From positions 1 through 64,000 of the forward strand of contig JAHHHV010000088.1 of NCBI GenBank assembly GCA_019359155.1: 64,000 nt of DNA, read 5' to 3'. The notes beneath the pieces were generated by a model. That model saw only the letters and a list, made by a program, of their open reading frames with translations, was not told where the DNA came from and made no database searches. This stretch comes from Pegethrix bostrychoides GSE-TBD4-15B. Lineage in GTDB: Bacteria; Cyanobacteriota; Cyanobacteriia; Elainellales; Elainellaceae. Both the position numbers and the translations under genes were made by a program. How positions within the stretch are numbered: the first letter of the stretch is position 1; every line of letters begins with the position of its first letter. Shown here one piece after another: positions 26,795 to 35,578 of the stretch.

Positions 26795-27028
26795 AATAAA
26801 CAGATAAACAGTGCTGTAGTCTTCCAGTTGACCGCAAAACTACAGGTTTGTGTTCTGCCTTCATCAAAACTTTAACTAGCCGTTGGGGGGAAGCTTTGTC
26901 GTTCGCTGCGGTTAATTAATATGATCTGGAGGGTTTAGAACTAGTTTGGAACCGGTTTGGAACTGCCTAAATTACCTTTCGTCAAGAATGTGGTACTTTT
27001 ATGGGCGTTGGGTTGGTGGGCGCTATGT

Positions 27029-27082
27029 TGTCGCCAGACTGTCGGCTAGACTATCGGCCATGTTGTCAGCCACATTATCGCC
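27029..27082. repeat. Five phased TRTCRSC motifs upstream of the M23 peptidase
   Basis: Motif copies start at 27029, 27040, 27052, 27064 and 27076 (TGTCGCC, TGTCGGC, TATCGGC, TGTCAGC, TATCGCC), spaced 11-12 nt. The array ends 77 bp before the peptidase ATG. It could be an operator array or a diverged tandem duplication; a 113-codon frame running through it is not convincing. Confidence 0.55.
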
Positions 27083-27159
27083 ACCGCGCGATTTAGCTCT
27101 CGGTTCTAGCCTTGCCGCCTTAGACCAAATCTCTGTACCAATGCAGGATCAATGCAGGA

Positions 27160-28401
27160 ATGACTCGTTTGAAGCAACTATCTCCCCAACACTGTCTCTC
27201 GCTCTCTCACGTGCTTTGGCTAGGCGGATTGTGGCTGAGCGCTCTCCCGGCACTGGCTCAGACCCCGTCAGAGATGGTCGTCCCTAGCGCCCAAGATTTG
27301 CTGGCTCCAGCTGCACCAGCAGCTTCGGCTGAACCTGTGCAGCCTGCTGATACTGCGCCCATCGCTCCTGAACCCGTCGCTCAGCCCGAAGCCTCCAAAT
27401 CAGTTGATCTAGAGCTGTCGAGTCCCGGCGGAAATTCTGGAGCAAATTCTGGGGCAAATTCTGGGGCAAATCCGTCGCTGGTTAGTCCCAATTTGGTTGA
27501 GCAAGCGCAGTCTAGCTTTGGGCAATCTACTCCAGCGGCCAACAGTTTTATCGACTCAACTCCCTATTCGCTGGGCGCAACAGATCATCCCAGCGTAGTG
27601 CTGTCCGAGCGCTCAACAGGCTGTCAAACCGTCGTGCAGCCCGGTCAGGCTGCGCCGAACAGCATTTGCGGCAGTGGAGATGGCGCGGCCTGGAGTGCAG
27701 CAACGTATGGGGGCAGCGGCAGCGAGACGAGTTTGGGCGCTGTCTACGGCGGGCGCGTCACGCCATCTGGCAAAGATTTTTACAACTTGACGGCTCGGCC
27801 TCTTGCCAAGATTAGCAGCGCCGCCGTCAACTTCCTATTTCCGCTCTCGGTGCCAGCAGCAATCACCTCAGCGTTTGGCTGGCGCGTGCATCCAGTGATG
27901 GGCGAGAGTCGGTTTCACACCGGTACTGACCTAGGAGCACCTCAGGGAACGCCCGTTTTGGCGGCCTTTGCGGGCAAAGTAGGCGTAGCTGACTTTATGG
28001 GCGGCTATGGGTTGGCTGTCGTGCTTCAGCACCAAAATGGCACTGAAGAGACTCTTTACGGCCATATGTCCGAGATTTTTGTGAAGCCGGGAGAGACCGT
28101 CAAGCAGGGAGATGTGATTGGGCGGGTTGGCAGCACTGGCCTGTCAACTGGGCCTCACCTGCATTTTGAGTTCCGCAAGCAGACCTCAAGCGGTTGGGTT
28201 GTGATGGATGCAGGCGGCGCAATTGACTCAGCCCTCAACCAATTTGTGAGCGCCCTGAAGCTAGGCATCCCCTATCCTCCGCAGCTAGCGCTGATTCGCT
28301 CAGCCAGCTTCACCAAAGCGCTGGAGATGGCTGAGGCTAAGCCAACCGAGAAGGCTGTACAGCCAGAGAGTCACTCAATCTCAACAGAGACGCAGAACTG
28401 A
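27160..28401 (+). CDS. M23-family (LytM) peptidoglycan endopeptidase
   Basis: A 413-residue exported zinc metallopeptidase that cleaves peptide cross-bridges of peptidoglycan. Signal peptide: VLWLGGLWLSALPALAQ. Residues 45-200 are a low-complexity Ala/Pro/Ser linker with a 12-nt (ANSG) tandem expansion. The LytM domain (about 235-350) has the zinc ligands in RFHTGTDLGAPQGTPV (HxxxD) and GPHLHFEFR (HxH), so it is expected to be active. After it come about 60 residues ending in Glu/Lys-rich sequence. GCAGGA just before the ATG at 27160 may serve as ribosome site. Followed at 50 bp by yggT on the same strand. Confidence 0.92.
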   Translation: MTRLKQLSPQHCLSLSHVLWLGGLWLSALPALAQTPSEMVVPSAQDLLAPAAPAASAEPVQPADTAPIAPEPVAQPEASKSVDLELSSPGGNSGANSGANSGANPSLVSPNLVEQAQSSFGQSTPAANSFIDSTPYSLGATDHPSVVLSERSTGCQTVVQPGQAAPNSICGSGDGAAWSAATYGGSGSETSLGAVYGGRVTPSGKDFYNLTARPLAKISSAAVNFLFPLSVPAAITSAFGWRVHPVMGESRFHTGTDLGAPQGTPVLAAFAGKVGVADFMGGYGLAVVLQHQNGTEETLYGHMSEIFVKPGETVKQGDVIGRVGSTGLSTGPHLHFEFRKQTSSGWVVMDAGGAIDSALNQFVSALKLGIPYPPQLALIRSASFTKALEMAEAKPTEKAVQPESHSISTETQN

Positions 28402-28451
28402 ACTGGCTTAACTTGATAGGATTAGAGCAAAGCGCTCAACTATGAATTATC

Positions 28452-28745
28452 ATGACCGCCACCACGATTGCTAGCTGGATGCTCGGCCCCCTGTTGGGGA
28501 TTCTCATCTTCCTGTTCATCTTTCGGATTGTTCTCACCTGGTATCCCCAGGCTGACAGCAGCAAGTTTCCGTTCAGCCTGATTATGCTGCCCACTGAGCC
28601 TTTCTTAATCCCACTTCGCAAGCTGGTGCCCCCGTTTGGCGGCGTAGATATTACGCCAATTATCTGGGTTGGCATCTTCAGCTTTCTGCGCGAGATTTTG
28701 CTGGGACAGCAGGGCTTGCTGACCATGATGAACTATACGCCTTAG
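28452..28745 (+). CDS. YggT-family membrane protein
   Basis: A 97-residue protein with two hydrophobic hairpin segments, LGILIFLFIFRIVLTWYPQ and ITPIIWVGIFSFLREILLG, and the family's conserved FRIVLTWYP and TEPFLIPLRKLVPPFGG motifs. Cyanobacterial/plastid YggT relatives (YlmG/CCB3-like) are linked to haem attachment to cytochrome b6 or to nucleoid/thylakoid distribution; the role here is not shown. Small size is normal. Convergent with the glycosyltransferase-like gene ending at 28754. Confidence 0.88.
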   Translation: MTATTIASWMLGPLLGILIFLFIFRIVLTWYPQADSSKFPFSLIMLPTEPFLIPLRKLVPPFGGVDITPIIWVGIFSFLREILLGQQGLLTMMNYTP

Positions 28746-28753
28746 CGAATGCC

Positions 28754-29656
28754 TTAGCGAGTCAGCTTAGCCAATGCCCGCTGCCAGATTGGCTTTTGCG
28801 GCAGTGCTGTAGGAATAACGGCTACGGGTTTCTCTTCACCCAAGTAGCGGTAATGCTCCCAGATTTCCCAGTATGGGCATCCCGGCTGAATCCGGAAGCC
28901 TGCCCAGTGCAGATATTGCAACGGCTGATTGTGGGTCGGGTCAATCAAAATGTTGCCCTCGCGCCGGAACTGCGGACTGCCTGCCCAGTTGCCTGGAGCA
29001 CCTTCAGGTCGCCGCACCAGGTTCAGCCGCTTGGGAATGCGCTTTAGCACCATGTAGTTGATAATCGGCTGGTCAGAGGTTTTCTGCGAAAAGTCGAAAT
29101 ATTCGGGATGGGCGGCGCATTCGCTGAACAGTTCATACAGCTCGGCCTCAGAAATTAGCCCTTTGTTTGCGCCCCAGAAGCCGCAGTTGAAGATCTCCTG
29201 GCAGTCAGTCTCGCTGAATATGCCCGCTTTGATGACTTCTGGGCTAAACACGTTGCCGATGCCGCCTGCGTGCTGGTAATCAGCGCAGATAAAATCATAG
29301 TCGGCCAGATAGTCGAGCGTCCGGATAATCGGCTCAAACACGACAATATCGGTGTCGATATAGAGAAACTGATCAAACTCGCCAAACCAGCAGGCTTGCT
29401 TGCGGAACTGATTCGGACGCGCGAAAAACTGTTCGCCAAAGGTTTGCTGCAAGCGGCATGACAGCCGCTCGATGAACTCCAGATCGGCATAGACTGTCAC
29501 GCCGTAGGGCGCTAAAGCAGCGGCAACGGCTTGATATGAATCATCGTATGGAATCAAAACGACGGGCGTTTCAGCATCGTAGGCACGGATACTCTTGAGC
29601 AAAGCCACAGCCTGATCGATCACGCGATCGTTGGCAGTAATATAAATTCCGCGCAT
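28754..29656 (-). CDS. Glycosyltransferase-like protein, Npun_R2821/R2823-type (copy 1)
   Basis: A protein of about 300 residues with a GT-A-like architecture: MRGIYITANDRVIDQAVALL at the start, FLYIDTDIVVFEPI with a DxD-type metal motif, and a C-terminal YLHWAGF. It resembles the cyanobacterial family named after Npun_R2821/Npun_R2823, thought to be sugar transferases but uncharacterised as far as I know. Start at 29656 rests on AGGAGAA seven bases upstream; the frame is open 14 codons further. It is the last gene of a three-gene minus-strand cluster and is a divergent paralogue of its neighbour at 29688, sharing the IYITANDRV/ICTLANDHV start and the DTDIV/DADTV motif. Confidence 0.75.
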   Translation of the reverse strand: MRGIYITANDRVIDQAVALLKSIRAYDAETPVVLIPYDDSYQAVAAALAPYGVTVYADLEFIERLSCRLQQTFGEQFFARPNQFRKQACWFGEFDQFLYIDTDIVVFEPIIRTLDYLADYDFICADYQHAGGIGNVFSPEVIKAGIFSETDCQEIFNCGFWGANKGLISEAELYELFSECAAHPEYFDFSQKTSDQPIINYMVLKRIPKRLNLVRRPEGAPGNWAGSPQFRREGNILIDPTHNQPLQYLHWAGFRIQPGCPYWEIWEHYRYLGEEKPVAVIPTALPQKPIWQRALAKLTR

Positions 29657-29687
29657 GAGATTCTCCTGTTGATTGGGTTCTAATGAA

Positions 29688-30689
29688 TCAGCTCTCAAAT
29701 AAATTCAGCTGAGCTAGCTTTTTGACGAGCCGCTGCTGGAAGCTGAGCGGCGCAGCATACGACTGGCGCGAACCGCTTAAAACGGGCTGCGGCTGGTTGA
29801 GATAGCGATAATGTAGGAAAATATCGCGGTAGGGGAAATCCAGATTTTCTCCGGCGCAGAGGCGACTAAATAACTTGCTGGGTAAGCCGATATAGTGCAG
29901 ATAAGTCAGGCGCTTACCGTAGTCGTAGAGCAGATGATTGCGCTGCTGAAAGTGCGGCGAAGTGACAGAGTTGCCAGTGCGCTGCGATTCCGGCAGTGAG
30001 TGAGCCAAATTGAGGCTAGATAAACCTGTCTTCATCACCATGTAATTCAAAATCGTCTGATCAGGTGCCATTGGGTAGAGCACTTCGGCCTCGCCGTTTT
30101 GCAAAGAAGCCAGCAAACTCGCTCTGAGCGCCGCATCAAACAGACCTCGTTTGGCGGCATAGAAGCCCGAGCAGAAGATTTCGGTTTCGATGCGGCGAGG
30201 TGCAAATATTTGGCTCAGCTTGGTCGAATCCAGATCATAGACATGACTCGGATCTTTGTGCTGAAAGTCATAAACCACCCAGTCGTGATGGTCGAGTTCG
30301 GCAAAGACCGCATCGACTGAGTTGAGCAGCACCGTATCGGCATCCATATACAGAAATCGCTCAAACGGCGCGTCAAAGGCGCAGAATCGGCGATGCGTTC
30401 CAATCCGGTGATAGTAGCTTGGGTCAGGATGATGCCAGCGTTGGCGAGCTGTGGGATGAGCATCCCAGATATCTCGCGCAAATTGATCCCAGCGCGCCAT
30501 GGATGCAGCATCGTCGTAGAGCTGAACTTGGGGGCGCTGCCGAATTGCGGCTGTAATTCGGTCGGTTTGCTGGTCATAGGGATAGATGCAGACTGGCATG
30601 GACTGCCCGTAGAGGCTCTCAATGCTGTTCAGCAAAGCGATCAGCTGATCGTAAACATGGTCATTGGCAAGCGTACAGATTCCGTTCAT
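29688..30689 (-). CDS. Glycosyltransferase-like protein, Npun_R2821/R2823-type (copy 2)
   Basis: A 333-residue paralogue of the downstream gene. It begins MNGICTLANDHVYDQLIALL, contains the DxD-type motif in FERFLYMDADTVLLNSVD, a conserved CSGFYAAKRGLFD and a late YLHYIGLP. The pair probably represents two sequential transferases acting on the same glycan or protein substrate. No membrane helix or signal peptide, so it is cytoplasmic. The gap to the next gene is 31 bp and to the GT10-like gene upstream 15 bp, which points to one operon. Confidence 0.75.
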   Translation of the reverse strand: MNGICTLANDHVYDQLIALLNSIESLYGQSMPVCIYPYDQQTDRITAAIRQRPQVQLYDDAASMARWDQFARDIWDAHPTARQRWHHPDPSYYHRIGTHRRFCAFDAPFERFLYMDADTVLLNSVDAVFAELDHHDWVVYDFQHKDPSHVYDLDSTKLSQIFAPRRIETEIFCSGFYAAKRGLFDAALRASLLASLQNGEAEVLYPMAPDQTILNYMVMKTGLSSLNLAHSLPESQRTGNSVTSPHFQQRNHLLYDYGKRLTYLHYIGLPSKLFSRLCAGENLDFPYRDIFLHYRYLNQPQPVLSGSRQSYAAPLSFQQRLVKKLAQLNLFES

Positions 30690-30704
30690 GAGTTGCGCTC
30701 AGGC

Positions 30705-31691
30705 TTAAAGTTTCTCGGCAGATTTTTCGACAAATTCAGACAGCCAGTTGAGCAGATTCAGCTTGTGCAAAATAATCTGTCGAGCCTCGGCAATCGCCTC
30801 TTTAGCGGCATACCAAGCTTCGGGCATGGCCGTGATTTCGCGGATATAGGCCAAACCTTTTTCGTCTAGGCTGGGCAGTCTCAAAAAGCTACCCGGTGGC
30901 AGCAGTCGATCCGCTGCCGATCCGCCGTAATAGATCGGCAGACACCAGGAAAGCAGCGCATCCCATAGCTTTTCGCTCACGTACCAATCGTTGTCGGCAT
31001 AGTTTTCGATGGCCAAGTTGTAGTAGTAAGGAGCCATGCCGTGCCATTTGTTGTCCAGTTCGCCCATGGCCTTCGCTTGAGGCGGTAGTCCACGCCCAAA
31101 TACATCTAGCTCAAGTTGCTCTTCTTTGAGACGCTGCAAGAAAGCAAGGCGCTGCCGGTGGTTTTCGGTACGGTTGATGCCAGATGTGATCCAGCTACAG
31201 GGCTTAACTTTATTGGGAACGCAGCCTTTATCTAGCTGCTCAAACGAGTTAGAGACATACCAGATCGCGGGCATATAGTCGGGTGTGGGCGCAAAGTCGT
31301 CGGGGCCAGAAATATAGCTGCACAAGGGCTTGGCGGCCTCGTAGTTGCGCTGATTCGTTTGCTGCACTTCAGGTAAGGGCGGTTCGCGCAGTAAATAGAT
31401 CGATCGATCTTGCGGTACGCCCCGCCGCTCAGCAGCAGTTGGCATAACTAACTGAGCCTGACTTTTCCCCAGCTTTGCCAACAGCCTCTCCCATCTCAAC
31501 TCCGCTCTCGATAGCGGCTGACAGCGCTGAAAGTCGTATTGGTACATCAGCAGCCAGTCAGGATGCGGCGCATTTTTAAGGATTTGGATGTTTTTCCAAA
31601 CACCAAACGGTTCGGGGGTTTGTTTCCAGAGCCAGTCTGCCTGCGAAAGCCCGCTGTAGGACGAGATCATCCCGACTATCTGTTTGTCCAT
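30705..31691 (-). CDS. GT10-like (fucosyltransferase-fold) glycosyltransferase
   Basis: A protein of about 328 residues. The C-terminal half carries the GT10 signature region: NLAIENYADNDWYVSEKLWD then ALLSWCLPIYYGGSAADRLLPPGSF, which includes the nucleotide-sugar-binding Lys and the YYG motif. An adjacent block is VKPCSWITSGINRTENHRQRL. GT10 enzymes move fucose from GDP-fucose, mostly in alpha-1,3 or 1,4 linkage, but the family also contains other specificities. It is the first gene of the three-gene glycan operon. Start uncertain: ATG 31691 (MDKQIVGMISSYSG) fits the fold, while an upstream ATG at 31730 is also in frame; neither has a clear ribosome site. Confidence 0.78.
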   Translation of the reverse strand: MDKQIVGMISSYSGLSQADWLWKQTPEPFGVWKNIQILKNAPHPDWLLMYQYDFQRCQPLSRAELRWERLLAKLGKSQAQLVMPTAAERRGVPQDRSIYLLREPPLPEVQQTNQRNYEAAKPLCSYISGPDDFAPTPDYMPAIWYVSNSFEQLDKGCVPNKVKPCSWITSGINRTENHRQRLAFLQRLKEEQLELDVFGRGLPPQAKAMGELDNKWHGMAPYYYNLAIENYADNDWYVSEKLWDALLSWCLPIYYGGSAADRLLPPGSFLRLPSLDEKGLAYIREITAMPEAWYAAKEAIAEARQIILHKLNLLNWLSEFVEKSAEKL

Positions 31692-31849
31692 AAGTTTTCT
31701 GAGCGGTTCTGAGCGGTACAGGAGAGTCATCTAGAGTCATCTGTAGAATGCCCGCAAATTGCTCGATCTACCCCGGCGAAAGCGCCTGCATCGTGGTACA
31801 ACCTGTAGAAGTAAAGCTCGCAGAGTCTATGTCAGACTTGGGTTGAACC

Positions 31850-32416
31850 ATGACTCCATCTGAAATTACCGCTGCGCTCACGGCTCTGTACGGCGATGCT
31901 GTGCAAGTCAGCGAACCAGAGTCCTGGCAGGTAGAAGGCGAGGCATTTCGGCTGTTGGTGCTGCTCTCTGAAGATCAGTCCTGGCTGCGGGCGCTGGTGA
32001 CAATTGCTCCGGCGCAGGAGGCTGCCCCGTTTTTTCAGCAGCTGCTAGAGGCCAACTTTGACGAAACGCAGGAGCTGCGCTACGCCCTGTTTCAAGGACT
32101 GCTCTGGGGCATATTTCAGCATCGCGCTGCCAGCCTAGAGGCCGAAGATTTTCAGCAGGCGATCCTGCGCTTGATTGAGCTGCACCAGCGCGGACTGGAC
32201 GACTCGTTTAATCAGCTAGCCGAAACTCAGATTCGCCAGATCGTGCAGGCAGCTAAGCTGCAAGGGCAAACTCTGGAAGCAACCATGCAAACGCTAGAGC
32301 GGTTCTACGAAGAGGGCGTGATGGGCGACCTCAACTCCGGTGCCCAGTCTCGCAGCGAGGTATTGAGTGCATGGCGCTATCAGCTAGAGCGGCTGTGGGG
32401 GGAGGACGAGCGCTGA
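31850..32416 (+). CDS. Conserved-looking acidic helical protein, unknown function
   Basis: A 188-residue protein with no signal or membrane segment. The first 60 residues (EPESWQVEGEAFRLLVLLSE, then a Trp-Leu strand) look alpha/beta and recall the CesT/YbjN-like chaperone fold, while the rest is helical and acidic (EDFQQAILRLIELHQRGLDD). It ends with a predicted amphipathic helix LSAWRYQLERLWGEDE. I cannot name a family. It lies divergently from the GT10 gene and convergent with dxr (one base between the stop codons). Confidence 0.65.
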   Translation: MTPSEITAALTALYGDAVQVSEPESWQVEGEAFRLLVLLSEDQSWLRALVTIAPAQEAAPFFQQLLEANFDETQELRYALFQGLLWGIFQHRAASLEAEDFQQAILRLIELHQRGLDDSFNQLAETQIRQIVQAAKLQGQTLEATMQTLERFYEEGVMGDLNSGAQSRSEVLSAWRYQLERLWGEDER

Positions 32417-32417
32417 A

Positions 32418-33602
32418 CTAGACCGCCACCGGACTCTCCAGCTTGCCAGCCACCGCTAAAACTTCTCGCCGTGCCCACTGATCAAGCTCTAGAATATCTT
32501 CTAGTCTGGGGCTAATTTGGTGCTGAGCCTGATGGCGATCGCAGATAGTTTCGATGAGATGCGGAATATCAAGAAAGCGAATTTTTTCGGCCAGAAAGAG
32601 CGCTACGGCCTGCTCATTAGCGGCGTTGAGCACCGCAGGCATCGTGCCACCCATCCGTCCGGCAGCATAGGCCAAATTCATACAGGGATATTTCTGGTGG
32701 TCGGGTTCGCGGAAGGTGAGATTGCCCGCCTTGACCAGATCGAGCGGCTCCCAGTCAGTGGCAATTCGCTCCGGGTAGGAGAGCGCGTAGAGCAGGGGCA
32801 GCCGCATATCCGCCCAGCCCAGCTGCGCCAGCACCGAGGTATCCTGTAGCTCAATCAAAGAGTGAATAATGCTCTGCGGATGAATCACGATATCGATCTG
32901 GTCGTAGTCTACGCCAAATAAATAGTGCGCCTCAATCACCTCCAAGCCTTTGTTCATCAGAGTGGCTGAGTCAATCGTGATCTTTTGCCCCATTGACCAG
33001 TTGGGATGCTTAAGTGCATCGGCTACCGTGACATTGGCCAATTGCTCAACGGGCAGATCACGGAATGAGCCGCCAGACGCGGTCAGCAGGATGCGGCGCA
33101 GGCCGCCCATTGGCACGCCCTGCAGGCACTGAAAAATCGCCGAATGCTCCGAGTCTGCTGGCAGCAGCTTCACGCCATGTTTCTGCACGAGCGGCAGCAC
33201 CACCGGGCCACCCGCAATCAAAGTCTCTTTATTGGCCAGCGCGATATCTTTGCCTGCTTCAATTGCCGCAATCGTCGGCAGCAGCCCCGCACAGCCGACA
33301 ATGCCCGTCACGACCGCCTCAGCCTCCCCGTAGCGAGCCACTTCCACCACGCCCGCCTCGCCGCCCAGCAAAATCGGCTGCGGGTCGAGATCGGCCACGG
33401 CAGCTTGTAGTCCGGGCAGCTGATCGGCGTTGCAGATGGCGGCAATTTGGGGGCAAAACTGGCGAATTTGAGCAGCCAGCAGCTCGACGTTGCTGCGAGC
33501 TGCTAGCCCGACAATCCGGAACTGATCAGGGTATTGGGTGACAATATCGAGCGTCTGGGTGCCGATTGAACCCGTTGAACCCAGCAGAGTAATTGCTTTC
33601 AC
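32418..33602 (-). CDS. dxr: 1-deoxy-D-xylulose 5-phosphate reductoisomerase
   Basis: A 394-residue enzyme that converts DXP to MEP with NADPH, the first committed step of the plastid-type isoprenoid pathway feeding carotenoids, phytol and quinones. The NADPH fold begins with [17 protein letters not shown]. The catalytic metal site is in [17 protein letters not shown] (Asp, Glu) and [20 protein letters not shown]. The flexible active-site loop is SIIHSLIEL with its His, and [16 protein letters not shown] is represented by [14 protein letters not shown]. Length and domains are standard. Confidence 0.97.
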   Translation of the reverse strand: MKAITLLGSTGSIGTQTLDIVTQYPDQFRIVGLAARSNVELLAAQIRQFCPQIAAICNADQLPGLQAAVADLDPQPILLGGEAGVVEVARYGEAEAVVTGIVGCAGLLPTIAAIEAGKDIALANKETLIAGGPVVLPLVQKHGVKLLPADSEHSAIFQCLQGVPMGGLRRILLTASGGSFRDLPVEQLANVTVADALKHPNWSMGQKITIDSATLMNKGLEVIEAHYLFGVDYDQIDIVIHPQSIIHSLIELQDTSVLAQLGWADMRLPLLYALSYPERIATDWEPLDLVKAGNLTFREPDHQKYPCMNLAYAAGRMGGTMPAVLNAANEQAVALFLAEKIRFLDIPHLIETICDRHQAQHQISPRLEDILELDQWARREVLAVAGKLESPVAV

Positions 33603-33752
33603 GGCAGATCTCTCATATCTCTCAGGCGCAGCAATTCCACTGCAACTCCACTATAGAGCGACGCGGGATCAAAAAGCCGAGATGACTGCAATCTACCAAT
33701 CCAGGGAACGAATTGAGTACAATCACGCTAGCCCTACTCTCTGAGCGCCACC

Positions 33753-34952
33753 ATGACTAGCCGATCCTCTCAGATCTCTGACAGCCTTGAATCGCGGGCT
33801 GCCTCGGCCTTGATGCCGGCGTTTGTTGAGCCAGCAGCCGAAGAAGACGAGAGTGATTACTTTGAATATTTTGCTGACGAACCGGGCAGCGCTCCAGGCA
33901 CGCTCAACATTGAGGCTGACGCTTCGCCGCCCACCATTTTTCTGATTGACTACAGCGAGTCCAACGCGATTCGGATCAAAATTGACGATCCCGAAGACTG
34001 CATTGCCTACCTCGATAAAGAATCAGTCTCTTGGGTGGACGTGCAGGGCTTGGGCAGCGAGGCGGTGCTGCGGCAGATTGGGCAGGTGTTTGACCTGCAT
34101 CCGCTGGTGCTGGAAGATGTGGTCAACGTGCCGCAGCGCCCCAAAGTAGACGAATTTGACGATCAGCTGCTGGTGATTGCCCGCATGGTCACTCCGCGCG
34201 AGAGCGGACGCGGCTTTGTGGCCGAGCAGGTCAGCCTGATTTTGAGCAAACACTACCTGCTGACGGTGCAGGAGGAGCCAGACTACGATTGCTTTGGCCC
34301 CGTGCGCGACCGGATTCGCACCGCCAAAGGCACGATCCGCCAGCACCAGGCCGACTATCTGGCCTACTCGCTGATTGACGCAATTATCGACGGCTATTTT
34401 CCAGTTCTGGAAGACTACGGCGAGCTGTTGGAAGAACTCGAAGATGAGGTGGTAGAAAACCCGACCCGTCAGAGCCTAGAGAAAATTCACCGGATCAAGC
34501 GGGAGTTGCTGTCGCTGAGGCGAGCCATCTGGCCACAGCGAGATTCAATCAACAGCCTGATTCGCGATGGCAATCACTTAATTGGCGACGAAGTGCGGGT
34601 CTATCTCCGCGACTGCTACGACCATACGGTGCAGGTGATTGACATGGTAGAAACCTACCGCGAGGTAGCCTCCAGCCTGATGGATGTCTATGTATCGTCG
34701 GTGGGCAACAAAATGAACGAGGTCATGAAATTTCTGACCATTGTCTCGACGATTTTTATTCCGCTCACTTTCATTGCCGGGCTGTACGGCATGAACTTCA
34801 ACCCAGAAAAATCACCGCTGAATATGCCAGAGCTGAACTGGTACTGGGGCTATCCGCTCTGTCTGGCGCTGATGGGGGGCATCGCAGCCGTACTTATCCT
34901 CTACTTCAGGCGCAAGGGCTGGTTTGAGAATTTTTCTGGGATTAAAGACTGA
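33753..34952 (+). CDS. corA: CorA-type magnesium/cobalt transporter
   Basis: A 399-residue pentameric Mg2+ channel protein. The long cytoplasmic N-terminal domain contains the acidic extension (EEDESDYFEYFADEPG), the VSWVDVQGL and HPLVLEDVVNVPQRPKVDEF segments and the stalk helix (VVENPTRQSLEKIHRIKREL). The two C-terminal membrane helices flank the selectivity motif YGMNF in FIAGLYGMNFNPE. A TACAAT at 33718-33723 may be its -10 box. Nothing missing. Confidence 0.96.
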   Translation: MTSRSSQISDSLESRAASALMPAFVEPAAEEDESDYFEYFADEPGSAPGTLNIEADASPPTIFLIDYSESNAIRIKIDDPEDCIAYLDKESVSWVDVQGLGSEAVLRQIGQVFDLHPLVLEDVVNVPQRPKVDEFDDQLLVIARMVTPRESGRGFVAEQVSLILSKHYLLTVQEEPDYDCFGPVRDRIRTAKGTIRQHQADYLAYSLIDAIIDGYFPVLEDYGELLEELEDEVVENPTRQSLEKIHRIKRELLSLRRAIWPQRDSINSLIRDGNHLIGDEVRVYLRDCYDHTVQVIDMVETYREVASSLMDVYVSSVGNKMNEVMKFLTIVSTIFIPLTFIAGLYGMNFNPEKSPLNMPELNWYWGYPLCLALMGGIAAVLILYFRRKGWFENFSGIKD

Positions 34953-35041
34953 AGAACAGCCTGCAGGCTGCCCCAAGCGACCTGATCAGAAACCTGATAG
35001 GATCGCTGAGATTTCTATTCCCCTAGCCCCACCCGAACGCT

Positions 35042-35554
35042 ATGGATCTGAAGGCTCTGATTCGCGATATTCCCGATTTCCCTAAGCCCGGTATTCTGTT
35101 TCGGGACATTACCACCCTACTGCGTGACCCGCAGGGGCTGCAATACACAATCGACAGCATGGCCGAAAAGTGTCAGGATCTGGCGCCTGATTACGTGATT
35201 GGCATGGAGTCTCGCGGCTTTATTTTTGGCGTGCCGGTGGCCTGCAAGCTAGGCAAAGGCTTCATTCCAATTCGCAAGCCCAACAAGCTACCTGCGCCAG
35301 CCTACACAGTGGAATATGCGCTGGAATATGGCACAGATCGGCTGCAAATGCACCAGGATGCTTTCGCGGCAGGCAGCCGGATTTTGATTATCGATGATCT
35401 GATTGCCACAGGCGGCACGGCAGATGCCGCAGCCCAGCTGGTGCAGGAGGCGCAGGGTGAACTCGTCGGCTTTGGCTTCATTATTGAATTAGCGGCGCTA
35501 GAAGGGCGCAAGAGTTTGCCTGATGTGCCAATTGTGACGCTGCTGCAATATTAG
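35042..35554 (+). CDS. apt: Adenine phosphoribosyltransferase
   Basis: A 170-residue purine salvage enzyme forming AMP from adenine and PRPP. The N-terminal [21 protein letters not shown] is typical, as are [13 protein letters not shown], the flexible-loop segment [20 protein letters not shown] and the PRPP-binding [17 protein letters not shown]. Complete and of normal size. It precedes an ABC permease gene by 24 bp on the same strand. Confidence 0.97.
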   Translation: MDLKALIRDIPDFPKPGILFRDITTLLRDPQGLQYTIDSMAEKCQDLAPDYVIGMESRGFIFGVPVACKLGKGFIPIRKPNKLPAPAYTVEYALEYGTDRLQMHQDAFAAGSRILIIDDLIATGGTADAAAQLVQEAQGELVGFGFIIELAALEGRKSLPDVPIVTLLQY

Positions 35555-35578
35555 AACCAAACTCGCCGCATTTTTCTC

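Noticed and set aside
26946-27287. 113-codon frame in front of the M23 peptidase
   Set aside because: Runs over the phased repeat array and overlaps the peptidase start in another frame; Ser/Leu/Ala-rich sequence derived from the repeat, no ribosome site.
33065-33541. 158-codon plus-strand frame
   Set aside because: Antisense to dxr and composed of low-complexity Ala/Pro/Arg sequence.
34957-34970. 14-bp perfect palindrome CAGCCTGCAGGCTG after corA as a terminator
   Set aside because: No loop and no following T run; it may be coincidental, so not listed as a feature.
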